IMG/VR virus record: IMGVR_UViG_3300036826_000023
Coordinates: 1-43,007 of that record
DNA length: 43,007 bases
DNA from: a virus
Direction: 5' to 3' (one strand)
Each line of letters opens with the position of its first letter. Position 1 is the first letter of the stretch. Under the pieces are notes generated by a model, which had not been told where the DNA came from, searched no databases, and saw only the letters and a list, made by a program, of their open reading frames with translations. Below are positions 1 through 6,763 of the stretch, one piece after another. The position numbers were made by a program, and so were the translations under genes.

Positions 1-1807
1 CAACGCTCGTATTCTGGAAATTCAACGGCGGATCAAAGAGATTAACACTCAATACGATCCGCTTGTGACTCTCCTACAGGAGTCAGAGAAAGAAGAAGAG
101 GCTCTGTTTGAGGAGTTTCAGCGTGTTCTCGGCGAAATGCGTGAGGCACGAAAGGATAGTGCTATAGCTAAGGCTCAACTAGAACATGAGCTAAGCGATA
201 TCAATGACGAGTTGGAGCGGCAACAAAGACTTCACAACTTAACTCTTCAGAACATCGCAGCTAAGCAGTTGTTTGAGGAAACAAAGCGTCAGTTCGATGA
301 ACTCAGAGTTGGTAAGCCGTGGGATGACAAGATCATGGGTTACCAGTGGGATGATGTTTGCTTCATGGCTGCAAAGTTCCTTGCTGGAAAGACTGGCGTA
401 CTGAACGCTAACGATATGGGCCTTGGTAAGACAGCGGAGACAGCTTTCTTCTTCGACATTGTCGTGCCTTTGTTCTACGAGAAGTACGAGCGTCTGCCTC
501 AGATCCTTTGGCTTACGAAGAAGACTCTGCGGTACTCAACCTTTAAGGAGCTTCTTCGGTGGAACTCGGAACGTAAGCCCATCGTTCTTGATGGTAACAA
601 GACGGCACGAGAGTTCCAGCTTGAACTTGCTGTAGCGACGAACACAATGGTTATTGCCAACTACGATATGATGAACACCACAAGTATTCTTAAGTACGAT
701 TGGGATATTGTGGTGATGGACGAGGTTCATAAGTTGAAAGGTGGCGCCAACTCCAAGCCAACTCAAATCTTTGAGAACGCTGTTACCCTCAGCAAGAAGG
801 CGAAGTTCCTTCTGCCTCTGTCGGGTAGTCCTATTCAGAACCATCCTAAAGAGATGTGGACTTACCTTCATATCTTTGATCCCACTAGGTTCCCTGATGT
901 TCGTAGGTTCGAGCGGGAGTATTGCTTCGGATGGGGCGAGCGAGATGAAGCTGGTAACCCAATTGTTCAAGTCGATTGGGAGAAGATCATTCGTGCCATG
1001 AAAGATCAAGTCATTCGCCATAGTAAGCAAGAGTGCTTGCCGGATCTTCCCGACAAGGTGCGGGAATTCCGGTACGTGGAAATGGAAGGCGAGCAAGCAA
1101 GGATCTATCAATCCTTGCGGGATGACTTCTTCGTATGGCTTGATGATCAGAAGGAAGCAAAGATTAACGTGACTTCCATTCTGGCTCAGCTTACTCGTCT
1201 TCGGCAAGCAGCTATCATGCCAGCCTCAATGCAAATCAAGACTCAAGATGGAAGTCTTAAGGGTGTGGATTGCTATGAGTCTGCAAAGCTTGACGAGGCG
1301 ATGGATATTGTTGAGCAACTCGTGGGTGCAGGTGAGCAGGTTGTAGTCTTTAGCTCACAATTCAATCCCCCGCTCCATGAAATGAAGCGAAGGGTCGCAG
1401 AAAATGGTTGGACCAGTGAGATTCTTGCTGGCGAAAACTCAAGCCGATTCGAGCAGATCGAAAGCAGTTTCCAGAACGGTGACATTCAAGTGTTGCTGGT
1501 AAACATGAAAACTGGTGGCGAGGGTTTGAACTTGCAGAAGTCAGATGAATGGTCCGGTGGAGCTAACCACGCTATCTTTCTTGATCTTTGGTGGAACCCG
1601 AAGTTCAATGAGCAAGCTGAGGACAGACTTCATCGCAAAGGTCAGAAAGATGCCGTGACTATTCATATCCTCCAAACTGAGAATTCGGTTGATCAGTTCA
1701 TCGCAGCCAAGTTGGAAGAGAAAGAGCAAATGATCCACGGTATCATGGAAGATAGTGAACTCCGTAAGGGTTCAGATTGGGCCGACGTTCTGAGGGACTT
1801 GCTCTGA
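1..1807 (+). CDS. SNF2-family DNA helicase/translocase, C-terminal part (continues from 42464)
   Basis: This frame is open from the first base and is the continuation of the gene that starts at 42464. Joined across the 140-bp overlap it encodes 736 aa. Superfamily 2 SNF2 motifs are in order: Walker A DMGLGKT (joined residues about 273-279), the DEVH box in VVMDEVHKLKGG, motif III SGSPIQ, motif V GGEGLNLQ, and motif VI QAEDRLHRKGQ. A charged coiled-coil-like segment precedes the ATPase. Such proteins use ATP to translocate on double-stranded DNA; in phages they are usually placed with replication or recombination. A GTG at 65 could look like a start, but it is an internal Val codon. The stop overlaps the next ATG (TGATGA), so translation is probably coupled. 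Confidence 0.93.
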   Translation, partial: NARILEIQRRIKEINTQYDPLVTLLQESEKEEEALFEEFQRVLGEMREARKDSAIAKAQLEHELSDINDELERQQRLHNLTLQNIAAKQLFEETKRQFDELRVGKPWDDKIMGYQWDDVCFMAAKFLAGKTGVLNANDMGLGKTAETAFFFDIVVPLFYEKYERLPQILWLTKKTLRYSTFKELLRWNSERKPIVLDGNKTAREFQLELAVATNTMVIANYDMMNTTSILKYDWDIVVMDEVHKLKGGANSKPTQIFENAVTLSKKAKFLLPLSGSPIQNHPKEMWTYLHIFDPTRFPDVRRFEREYCFGWGERDEAGNPIVQVDWEKIIRAMKDQVIRHSKQECLPDLPDKVREFRYVEMEGEQARIYQSLRDDFFVWLDDQKEAKINVTSILAQLTRLRQAAIMPASMQIKTQDGSLKGVDCYESAKLDEAMDIVEQLVGAGEQVVVFSSQFNPPLHEMKRRVAENGWTSEILAGENSSRFEQIESSFQNGDIQVLLVNMKTGGEGLNLQKSDEWSGGANHAIFLDLWWNPKFNEQAEDRLHRKGQKDAVTIHILQTENSVDQFIAAKLEEKEQMIHGIMEDSELRKGSDWADVLRDLL

Positions 1808-2031
1808 TGATCAGTAAGGAAAGCAAAGAGTACATTCTCCACCACATAGACTTCGTAGAGAAGAGTCTGCTAAACGTGGAAGATGCAACGAAGCGGATAT
1901 CCTCTGAGGGTTACGTCACCGGAGAAGAATACAAGAGTGTCATGGAATTGATTTCTGGGTACATAAAGGAAGTCTCCATGCACCTAGGCAACCTCGGAAC
2001 GTGGATAGTACTAGAAGAGGAAACATCCTGA
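1807..2031 (+). CDS. Hypothetical protein, 74 aa
   Basis: Small, predicted mostly helical, acidic protein with no motif I recognise. ATG at 1807 overlaps the helicase stop codon, and a GAGGG sequence lies about 10 bases upstream, so this start is preferred to an earlier in-frame codon. Its own stop overlaps the next ATG at 2031. It belongs to the run of overlapped small early-type genes downstream of the SNF2 helicase. Function unknown. Confidence 0.75.
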   Translation: MISKESKEYILHHIDFVEKSLLNVEDATKRISSEGYVTGEEYKSVMELISGYIKEVSMHLGNLGTWIVLEEETS

Positions 2032-2216
2032 TGAACTTTCGAGAGTACATGGATACTGTCAAGGAACGATTCCAGTTTGATGACTTAGAAACAAGTACCA
2101 CGGCAGCAATGTGGGTTTGGGATCACTACATAGTTCCTCTGCAAGCAGAGCTTAAGGAGGCAGAAGAAAGAGCAGACGATGCGATTTCTGGCTTCAACAA
2201 AGGGCTTGATTACTGA
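2031..2216 (+). CDS. Hypothetical protein, 61 aa
   Basis: Short helical protein with a Glu/Lys/Ala-rich C-terminal half that could form a short coiled coil (QAELKEAEERADDA). Start and stop both overlap neighbours by the ATGA arrangement (TGATG at 2029-2033 and 2214-2218), which argues for a real, translationally coupled gene. No family recognised. Confidence 0.7.
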   Translation: MNFREYMDTVKERFQFDDLETSTTAAMWVWDHYIVPLQAELKEAEERADDAISGFNKGLDY

Positions 2217-2389
2217 TGCAACTCGGAGAACTTACGGAACAAGAGGTAGCTCTCATCATCTTCACCTTGCGTGATTTGCGAGACGCTACACTTGAAGAAG
2301 TAATGTCCGATGCTAGTCACGATCTGAGTCCTGTAGATTTCATAGACGGGATACTCAGTAAACTACACGTAGAAGGCTATGAGGATTGA
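2216..2389 (+). CDS. Hypothetical protein, 57 aa
   Basis: ATG at 2216 overlaps the previous stop codon and the frame ends with TGA at 2387-2389, giving a 57-aa acidic helical protein beginning MQLGELTEQEV. It overlaps the next gene by 11 bases. Nothing in the sequence identifies a function. Gene-call support is the tight overlap with both neighbours and codon usage like theirs. Confidence 0.6.
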   Translation: MQLGELTEQEVALIIFTLRDLRDATLEEVMSDASHDLSPVDFIDGILSKLHVEGYED

Positions 2390-2837
2390 ATGCGAGTGCG
2401 GGTTTCAAGGTTCTGTACGAGAACAAGAAACCCCACTCGGAACTATCGGCCGATGTTTCGGCTGTGATAAGATATACACATCAGAAAGGGAAAGCATGGC
2501 AGGAATACCAGAATTCAAGAGCTACGAAGATATGAAGAAATTCATAGACAAAGCGAACGCAGGGAAGGCTACTGAAAGTAAGCCTACAGGAAAGAAGCGT
2601 TCATCCCGTAAGCGCAAGCCGGCGGAAACTGATCAGTCCAAAAACTTGATCGAGACAAAGCCGAACGTACCTATCTTCAAGACTATACATTTCTACCTCC
2701 GACCGGGGGATAGTTGGGATCAAGTCCTGAAAGATGGGAGAGAAGAAACAAACTACGCCGGTCCAGGCACAATAGTTTGTTGCCACCAACACTTGCATGG
2801 AGAACAATGCAAGGATTCCTGTAGGAGCATGGGATGA
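2379..2837 (+). CDS. Zinc-ribbon-like protein, 152 aa, unknown function
   Basis: The N-terminus has the cysteine pattern CECGFQG followed by CFGCDK, a likely zinc knuckle at residues 5-30. A Lys/Arg-rich linker around residues 68-85 (TGKKRSSRKRKP) follows. The C-terminal half carries more Cys and His residues, including CCHQHLHGEQCKDSC. A nucleic-acid or protein adaptor role is possible but unproven. It overlaps its neighbours by 11 and 4 bases inside the small-gene operon. Confidence 0.7.
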   Translation: MRIECECGFQGSVREQETPLGTIGRCFGCDKIYTSERESMAGIPEFKSYEDMKKFIDKANAGKATESKPTGKKRSSRKRKPAETDQSKNLIETKPNVPIFKTIHFYLRPGDSWDQVLKDGREETNYAGPGTIVCCHQHLHGEQCKDSCRSMG

Positions 2838-3043
2838 AAAACACACAAGAATGTGCAATACACGAAATAATAGAACCTTACATCACAAAGCCCACAGAAC
2901 GTTCACAATGCTTTGAATGTTGGCATGTATTCAATACTGATGCAGAAGCTATTGACTTGTATTGTGAGGTTTACCCAAACAACCCAAAACCAAAGAAGCT
3001 AACCGACATTCCATTCTGTCCACTATGTTTGCACGATTGGTGA
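2834..3043 (+). CDS. Small CxxC protein, 69 aa
   Basis: ATG overlaps the previous TGA (ATGA). The sequence has two cysteine pairs, CFEC near residue 29 and CPLC near the C-terminus, as in a small zinc-binding fold. No specific family recognised. Codon use is A+T-richer than in the helicase. Confidence 0.65.
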   Translation: MKNTQECAIHEIIEPYITKPTERSQCFECWHVFNTDAEAIDLYCEVYPNNPKPKKLTDIPFCPLCLHDW

Positions 3044-3046
3044 ACC

Positions 3047-3325
3047 ATGATATGTGATGACAGAGAGTGGAACCTTACCTTGACAGGTAATGAAATTTCC
3101 CTCATAACAGAAGCATTGGAAGTCTACTACCATGATACTCTAAAGAAAGATTTAGGTGATCCCAAGGTAGTTGAACAAATGAAAGACCTCTTTACTTTCT
3201 TTGGAGAAGAAGAAAGAGCTGAGCAGGTAGACGAGTTTGATGCAGAGATGATCCAAGTGAGATACATAGAAGCGGTGGGAGCCGTGATGGATAAACTTGG
3301 AGAGTTTCTGAATACCCATGAATAA
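3047..3325 (+). CDS. Hypothetical protein, 92 aa
   Basis: Acidic, helical protein starting MICDDREWNL, three bases downstream of the previous stop. No motif recognised. It ends 17 bases before the next gene, whose leader contains the AAGAAAGGAAAC ribosome-binding sequence common in this genome. Confidence 0.65.
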   Translation: MICDDREWNLTLTGNEISLITEALEVYYHDTLKKDLGDPKVVEQMKDLFTFFGEEERAEQVDEFDAEMIQVRYIEAVGAVMDKLGEFLNTHE

Positions 3326-3342
3326 ACTAAGAAAGGAAACTA

Positions 3343-3540
3343 ATGCCCACCAAAGATAATCAGTTCACAGATATCACGAAGCCAGAACATGGAGTTCAAA
3401 TCACTGTTCGTGATGATGGTTCCGTGCTTTGGGTTTCTGTAGATGGCTTGACTGTACTTCGTATTTGTCAAATTCCATACATGGAAATCAACCTTCCAGA
3501 TCAGATGCTCACCTATGGTGAGATTAAGGAAACAGAATGA
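3343..3540 (+). CDS. Hypothetical protein, 65 aa
   Basis: ATG at 3343 follows the genome's typical strong ribosome-binding leader (AAGAAAGGAAACTA). The product looks like a small beta-rich protein (GVQITVRDDGSVLWVSVDGL). Its stop overlaps the next gene by four bases. Function unknown. Confidence 0.7.
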   Translation: MPTKDNQFTDITKPEHGVQITVRDDGSVLWVSVDGLTVLRICQIPYMEINLPDQMLTYGEIKETE

Positions 3541-3746
3541 AAGTCAAAGAACTACTAGAGGCTCTAGCCGACTACGATCAAGAGATGGAAGTACAAGTAA
3601 GAGTAACTCCTGTAGATGATGGGGATTACGTTGGCTCAGTCAATGAATTCTTCGGTGACTATTGTGATGTTACGGATGAGCGTAATATTCTCGTAGAGTA
3701 CGGGAAGCTCACAATAGTTGCAGACTATGATGATGAGGCAGACTAA
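3537..3746 (+). CDS. Hypothetical acidic protein, 69 aa
   Basis: Starts with ATG overlapping the previous stop. The N-terminus MKVKELLEALADYDQEMEV resembles the opening of small phage proteins of unknown function that begin with an ELL-L---D-D-EV signature; that resemblance is from memory and is weak. The C-terminus is rich in Asp. The stop (TAA) overlaps the next ATG. Confidence 0.7.
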   Translation: MKVKELLEALADYDQEMEVQVRVTPVDDGDYVGSVNEFFGDYCDVTDERNILVEYGKLTIVADYDDEAD

Positions 3747-3913
3747 TGATGGCCTTGGTATCTATCATTGTAGTGGCAATCTGTTGGATCTATATAATTT
3801 ATCGTGGACACTTTCCTGCCTACGATGAAAAGATGTACATGGATCAAGAGATAAGTGATCACTTCCGTAGGCTGGAGCAAGAGTATGATGAGGAGCGGTC
3901 GCTTAATGGGTGA
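3746..3913 (+). CDS. Small membrane protein, 55 aa
   Basis: ATG ATG at 3746 overlaps the previous TAA. An N-terminal hydrophobic segment (ALVSIIVVAICWIYIIY, residues 3-19) is followed by a polar acidic tail, so one membrane span with a cytoplasmic C-terminus is likely. It lies among small early genes, not near the endolysin, so a holin role is not supported. Confidence 0.65.
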   Translation: MMALVSIIVVAICWIYIIYRGHFPAYDEKMYMDQEISDHFRRLEQEYDEERSLNG

Positions 3914-4118
3914 TTCGGAAAAAAATTCTGTGGAGATTTGCTCTAACTGCCACAAGCTTCTAGATTCAAGTGATCGAGTTGTTCGAGACGGCTCGGGAAT
4001 GTGTAGCCATATGTACTCGCAGGAGTGCATCCGATATCAAAGGGAGCAGCTTGCCAGTCTTAACTCTCGTTTAGATGAATTGGAGCGTCAGTATCTTGTT
4101 AAAGTCCTACCAAAATGA
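3906..4118 (+). CDS. Hypothetical protein with CxxC motif, 70 aa
   Basis: ATG at 3906 overlaps the membrane-protein gene by 8 bases. Residues 11-40 contain CSNCHK and a later Cys/His (MCSHMYSQEC), suggesting a zinc-binding site, followed by a C-terminal helix (REQLASLNSRLDELERQY) that could be a coiled coil. Function unknown. Confidence 0.65.
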   Translation: MGDSEKNSVEICSNCHKLLDSSDRVVRDGSGMCSHMYSQECIRYQREQLASLNSRLDELERQYLVKVLPK

Positions 4119-4272
4119 TAGCACCAAAATAGTCAGGTTGGTTGCTCTTACAGTAGTGGCTCTCGCGGTGATTATTGCTATGGCAATCTTATGGAACCAC
4201 CGCCAGAAACTTGACGCGTGCAATAAGATGATAGATAACGCAGCAAGGATTATCTGCATCTCAGACCAGTAA
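4075..4272 (+). CDS. Small membrane protein, 65 aa
   Basis: This frame overlaps the previous gene by 44 bases if ATG 4075 is used; a TTG at 4138 would remove the overlap but leave only a short peptide. One strong hydrophobic segment (LVALTVVALAVIIAMAIL) lies at about residues 22-40, followed by a short soluble tail with two Cys. A single-pass inner-membrane protein is likely. No family recognised. Confidence 0.55.
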   Translation: MNWSVSILLKSYQNDSTKIVRLVALTVVALAVIIAMAILWNHRQKLDACNKMIDNAARIICISDQ

Positions 4273-4277
4273 GACCG

Positions 4278-4357
4278 TCCTGGGTAGTGTAAAGTAACAC
4301 GCTAGCTGTTCTTGCAGGGGGCAACTAGAAATGTGAGTGCAAGTCTCACCCCAGGAA
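4278..4357 (+). ncRNA. tRNA-like element with disrupted anticodon arm
   Basis: A tRNA outline is visible. A perfect 7-bp acceptor stem pairs TCCTGGG (4278-4284) with CCCAGGA (4350-4356). TA follows at tRNA positions 8-9, then a 4-bp D stem GTGT/ACAC. A 5-bp T stem GTGAG/CTCAC holds a 7-base loop TGCAAGT (canonical TTCAAGT with G at position 55) directly against the acceptor. The anticodon arm is abnormal: CTAG/CTAG can pair (4302-4305 with 4325-4328) but encloses about 19 bases instead of 7-9, so no anticodon can be assigned. The U1-A72 acceptor and TAGTGTAA start recall phage tRNA-Gln genes. It may be a decayed tRNA or a tRNA-like leader, because the 3' acceptor strand contains AGGA just before the ATG at 4360. 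Confidence 0.6.
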
Positions 4358-4359
4358 CT

Positions 4360-4629
4360 ATGGAGAAATCATATGACCCCAACCTGTTTGAAGTGGACGT
4401 AAGACTTAAGTTGCTGGTTACCGCAAGTAACCCGACTCATGCTATTGCTAGAGTTCAAGTTCTCCTAGATTCTCGTATCACTCAGTATGTTCATCCAGAA
4501 GATGCACAACCTCTCTATAAGGTTATAGCTCTTGTTGAGCAGAAATTGATTACTCAGCCACCAACAAGGAAGCGTATAATTGAAAGGCAATCCGAAAGAT
4601 CCGAGAAGCACGATGAGACGCCGGGGTAG
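4360..4629 (+). CDS. Hypothetical protein, 89 aa
   Basis: I chose ATG 4360 (MEKSYDPNLFEVDV) because the upstream in-frame TTG lies inside the tRNA-like element. The AGGA of that element's 3' acceptor strand is the only ribosome-binding sequence, only three bases from the ATG. The protein appears to have an alpha/beta fold with a central segment ASNPTHAIARVQVLLDS. The C-terminus is very basic and polar. It overlaps the HNH gene by 17 bases. Function unknown. Confidence 0.65.
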   Translation: MEKSYDPNLFEVDVRLKLLVTASNPTHAIARVQVLLDSRITQYVHPEDAQPLYKVIALVEQKLITQPPTRKRIIERQSERSEKHDETPG

Positions 4630-4912
4630 AGGCGTACTCTTTAAGTTGAAGATACCATACATTTGTAACGATTGTGGAAGATCACCTAAGCTCTTACCAA
4701 ACGATGCTCCTAAAGATTTACAACTAGCTGCACCGTATTTGCGTACTGTGAACCAGTTGCAAGTTAACCACATCAACAAAGATATATGGGATAATGATGC
4801 AGTTAACTTAGAGTGGTTGTGTCCAAGCTGTCATAAGTTGAAGGATAAGCAAACTGCTAAAGGAGTCTCCATCAAAGGAGACGAGTGGGGATGGGATTTG
4901 GAGAACTTGTGA
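4613..4912 (+). CDS. HNH endonuclease, 99 aa
   Basis: The C-terminal half has the HNH nuclease signature: LQVNHINKDIWDND, then NLEWLCPSCHKLKDKQ. This gives the first His, the central Asn and the final His next to a CxxC pair; a second pair (CNDC) near residue 18 completes a structural zinc site. The N-terminus MRRRGRG is strongly basic. Small stand-alone HNH proteins are common in phages, either as homing endonucleases or next to terminase as packaging helpers. This one is far from terminase, so a homing or early-nuclease role is more likely. ATG 4613 is chosen over an upstream TTG. Confidence 0.82.
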   Translation: MRRRGRGVLFKLKIPYICNDCGRSPKLLPNDAPKDLQLAAPYLRTVNQLQVNHINKDIWDNDAVNLEWLCPSCHKLKDKQTAKGVSIKGDEWGWDLENL

Positions 4913-5322
4913 AAGTATTCTGCCAATGCAAGAAAAACGACTACGTTTGTAGACAAGTCTCTGATGTTCCTACTTACAAGTTTGACTATCTCTGGGTGTG
5001 TGCTCACTGTTGTCTTCCCCACAAGTTAGTCTACGAGGCGTATTTACGGCCCTGTAGAGGATGCTTGCGGGACACTTGTTTACCGTGGGAAGATATGTGT
5101 CAAGCTTGCTTTAGGATTGAGTCTCCAAACGAGAAATACCAGGGCTTAGTAAGAGCAAGGAACTTAGCTTTACGAAGGGGAACTTGGCCGCTTAAGTCTG
5201 GCAAAACTCTAAATGAAATTTCGGGGCCTGTACGCCAGCGATCCCTTGCAGCACAAGGGTTTGTCGGGGAACCATCCTCAAAATTCCATAAAGGATTCTC
5301 GAAGATTCAGGACACAATCTAG
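4909..5322 (+). CDS. Cysteine-rich zinc-binding protein, 137 aa
   Basis: GTG at 4909 overlaps the HNH stop (GTGA) and has a well-spaced GGAG five bases upstream, so it is preferred to the earlier ATG inside the HNH gene. Cysteines are grouped as CQCKKNDYVC, CAHCC, CRGC and CQAC over residues 5-75, which suggests two zinc ribbons. The C-terminal third is basic (RARNLALRRGTW). Nucleic-acid binding is plausible, but no family is recognised. The pairing with the HNH gene suggests they are expressed together. Confidence 0.65.
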   Translation: MKVFCQCKKNDYVCRQVSDVPTYKFDYLWVCAHCCLPHKLVYEAYLRPCRGCLRDTCLPWEDMCQACFRIESPNEKYQGLVRARNLALRRGTWPLKSGKTLNEISGPVRQRSLAAQGFVGEPSSKFHKGFSKIQDTI

Positions 5323-5327
5323 TGAGA

Positions 5328-5480
5328 ATGGAGTACTTCATGAAAGAAAAACTTCTAGAACTTAGGATTAAGTTTCTAGAAAACCTAAATGATATTCCGT
5401 GGCCCCGAGAGGCTCTCAGATCCTTCCGAGGCACCATCGGCCCCTCTCGCGCTCAGAGGCCGGGAGGCGGCCACCTGTGA
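5328..5480 (+). CDS. Possible small protein, 50 aa
   Basis: ATG 5328 opens a 50-aa frame. Its first half (MEYFMKEKLLELRIKFLENL) looks like normal phage coding sequence, but its second half runs into the GC-rich structured stretch and is Pro/Gly/Arg-rich. It may be a real gene whose 3' end overlaps the structured DNA, or a remnant truncated by it. Confidence 0.35.
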   Translation: MEYFMKEKLLELRIKFLENLNDIPWPREALRSFRGTIGPSRAQRPGGGHL

Positions 5481-5545
5481 CGGCTGACGGCAATCTAGAG
5501 GCACCTTCCGAAATACCCTTCCGAAGCCTCCCCAACCCGGCTCCC
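5399..5545. other. GC-rich, inverted-repeat-rich stretch of unknown role
   Basis: This block is far more GC-rich than its surroundings. GTGGCC at 5399-5404 is matched by GGCCAC near 5470, and GAGAGGCTCTC is a perfect palindrome around a central base. CCTTCCGA recurs three times (about 5431, 5506 and 5519). It lies between the left small-gene run and the 268-aa gene, followed by a possible promoter. It could be a structured transcript end, a protein-binding region or an origin; I cannot tell which. The rest of the 5481-5689 gap shows only the promoter candidate. Confidence 0.45.
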
Positions 5546-5605
5546 AAGTTTCCTAAATCGCACAGTCTCACTCTCAGAAAGTTCTTATTCGACCAAAGAA
5601 ATCGC

Positions 5606-5637
5606 TTGACAAGGTACTGAGACAGGTCCACTATACC
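5606..5637 (+). promoter_or_regulatory. Possible sigma-70-type promoter
   Basis: TTGACA at 5606-5611 is a perfect -35 box. The -10 is less certain: ACTATA at 18-bp spacing or TATACC at 20 bp. It would drive the acidic 268-aa gene at 5690. The CTTGACAAG context is shared with promoters at 6616 and 41855. Confidence 0.4.
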
Positions 5638-5689
5638 CCTAGAGGCCAGGCAACCTAGTCTCATTCACACACTGAAAGGCAATCCAGCA

Positions 5690-6496
5690 ATGACCGATGT
5701 GTCAACCCCTACAGGGGGAATCGCAGTAACCCCGGATATTCTCAGGGCAAAAGTTGAGGATATCGCCAAACTTGACGAACAGCTTGATGCTGCTAGTGGT
5801 TCTGAGGCAGCCGGTAAGCGTGCTCTTGGAAATGCTCTCGCAAAGGAATACGAGAATGCATGGAAGGGAAACGCTGACAATCTTGTGGAGGCAATCCAGA
5901 AGATTTCAGATCCTCAGCAACTCGCTGGTGTTTACACCGGAATCATCTCATCTTTGCAGGATAGTTTCCGTACGCAAATTGATGAGTATTTGACCAAGGA
6001 AGTTGAAGCTCGTTCCGAGAACCGTGAGCAAGTTGATCCTGCACAAATTCAGGAATGGACCGAAGCTCGTAAGGTTCTGATGGAACAGTACAAGGCTCTT
6101 CGCAACATTCTGGAAATGTTCGAGCAGGACATTTCTGGAATTCCTGAGCCGAAGAAGCGGACTGGTGCTCGTGGTAAGCGTGGTAAGCGAGTTCTGCAAG
6201 GTTTCGATTGGTTCATTGATGATGAGCCTCGGACGGAACATCAGAATTCCATGAGTTCCATCGCCAACACTGTTTGTGCTCCACTCGGATGGAAAACTGC
6301 TGATCTTCGTTCCTTCTTGGAGGAAAACGGAGTTGACTTGCAGAACCCGGAAGATGAGTTTTCCATCATGCTTCCTGATCCCGTAAACAAGAAGCTTTCT
6401 TGGAAGCGGCGTCCAGTTTCTTTGGACGAAGATCCTGAGGAAGATGACGACGACGATGACGACATTGACGACGATGACGACAACGGCGTGGAGTAA
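5690..6496 (+). CDS. Acidic-tailed protein, 268 aa, unknown
   Basis: ATG 5690 follows GAAAGGCAATCCAGCA. The N-terminal 140 residues look helical. A basic linker follows (KKRTGARGKRGKRV, about residues 154-168), then a small mixed domain containing GFDWFIDDEP, DLRSFLEENGVDL and FSIMLPDP. The protein ends in an extremely acidic tail (residues 246-265, almost all Asp/Glu). Basic patch plus acidic tail is typical of DNA-associated or DNA-mimicking proteins, but no family is recognised. Its C-terminal domain pattern resembles the end of the 285-aa protein at 39634 (see findings). A terminator follows directly, so this may be a monocistronic early gene. Confidence 0.8.
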   Translation: MTDVSTPTGGIAVTPDILRAKVEDIAKLDEQLDAASGSEAAGKRALGNALAKEYENAWKGNADNLVEAIQKISDPQQLAGVYTGIISSLQDSFRTQIDEYLTKEVEARSENREQVDPAQIQEWTEARKVLMEQYKALRNILEMFEQDISGIPEPKKRTGARGKRGKRVLQGFDWFIDDEPRTEHQNSMSSIANTVCAPLGWKTADLRSFLEENGVDLQNPEDEFSIMLPDPVNKKLSWKRRPVSLDEDPEEDDDDDDDIDDDDDNGVE

Positions 6497-6510
6497 AGTT
6501 CCCAACTGAG

Positions 6511-6590
6511 CTGTCTAGTTGTTATTCCCTTTCTAGCTAGACAGTAGGGGCCGGGAAAGGGGGAGAGAAACAAATTCTCTCCCCCTTTTC
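6511..6590 (+). terminator. Tandem stem-loops, rho-independent terminator
   Basis: First hairpin: CTGTCTAG (6511-6518) pairs with CTAGACAG (6537-6544). Second: AAGGGGGAGAGAA (6557-6569) pairs perfectly with TTCTCTCCCCCTT (6575-6587) across a 5-base loop and is followed by TTTC. Position just after the 268-aa gene supports transcription termination. Confidence 0.8.
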
Positions 6591-6615
6591 CATTTGAAAC
6601 ATCGAAAGAAAAGGC

Positions 6616-6644
6616 TTGACAAGCCGCTCTATGTATGCTTCAAT
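6616..6644 (+). promoter_or_regulatory. Possible promoter for the 6.65-7.7 kb transcript
   Basis: TTGACA at 6616-6621 lies in GGCTTGACAAGCC, as at 41855. At 17-bp spacing the -10 would be the poor TTCAAT. TATGCT sits only 12 bp away, so the -10 is uncertain. Context favours a promoter: it follows a terminator and precedes a small gene and a structured RNA. Confidence 0.4.
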
Positions 6645-6652
6645 GCGGTTCC

Positions 6653-6754
6653 ATGACAGAAAGCCAGGCATGGATACTCATAGTTGAAGTCGGAATCATT
6701 GCTCTTGTTTACTTGATCAACTTGTTGGTTGGTACACGTAGAGCAAGACCCTAA
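6653..6754 (+). CDS. Tiny membrane peptide, 33 aa
   Basis: ATG 6653 encodes 33 residues: a short polar N-terminus (MTESQAW), one hydrophobic span (ILIVEVGIIALVYLINLLV) and a basic tail (GTRRARP). This is the layout of a single-pass membrane peptide with the tail inside. There is no clear ribosome-binding site; the start is close to the presumed transcription start, so leaderless translation is possible. Real-gene status rests on the ideal membrane-span pattern and the promoter upstream. Confidence 0.5.
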   Translation: MTESQAWILIVEVGIIALVYLINLLVGTRRARP

Positions 6755-6763
6755 CAGAAAGGT

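Noticed and set aside
536-1207. 223-codon minus-strand frame
   Set aside because: Lies wholly within the SNF2 helicase motifs on the other strand; a shadow of the true gene.
5948-6573. Long minus-strand frames under the 268-aa gene
   Set aside because: Low-complexity Val/Ser runs are the complement of the Asp/Glu codons in the acidic tail; shadows.
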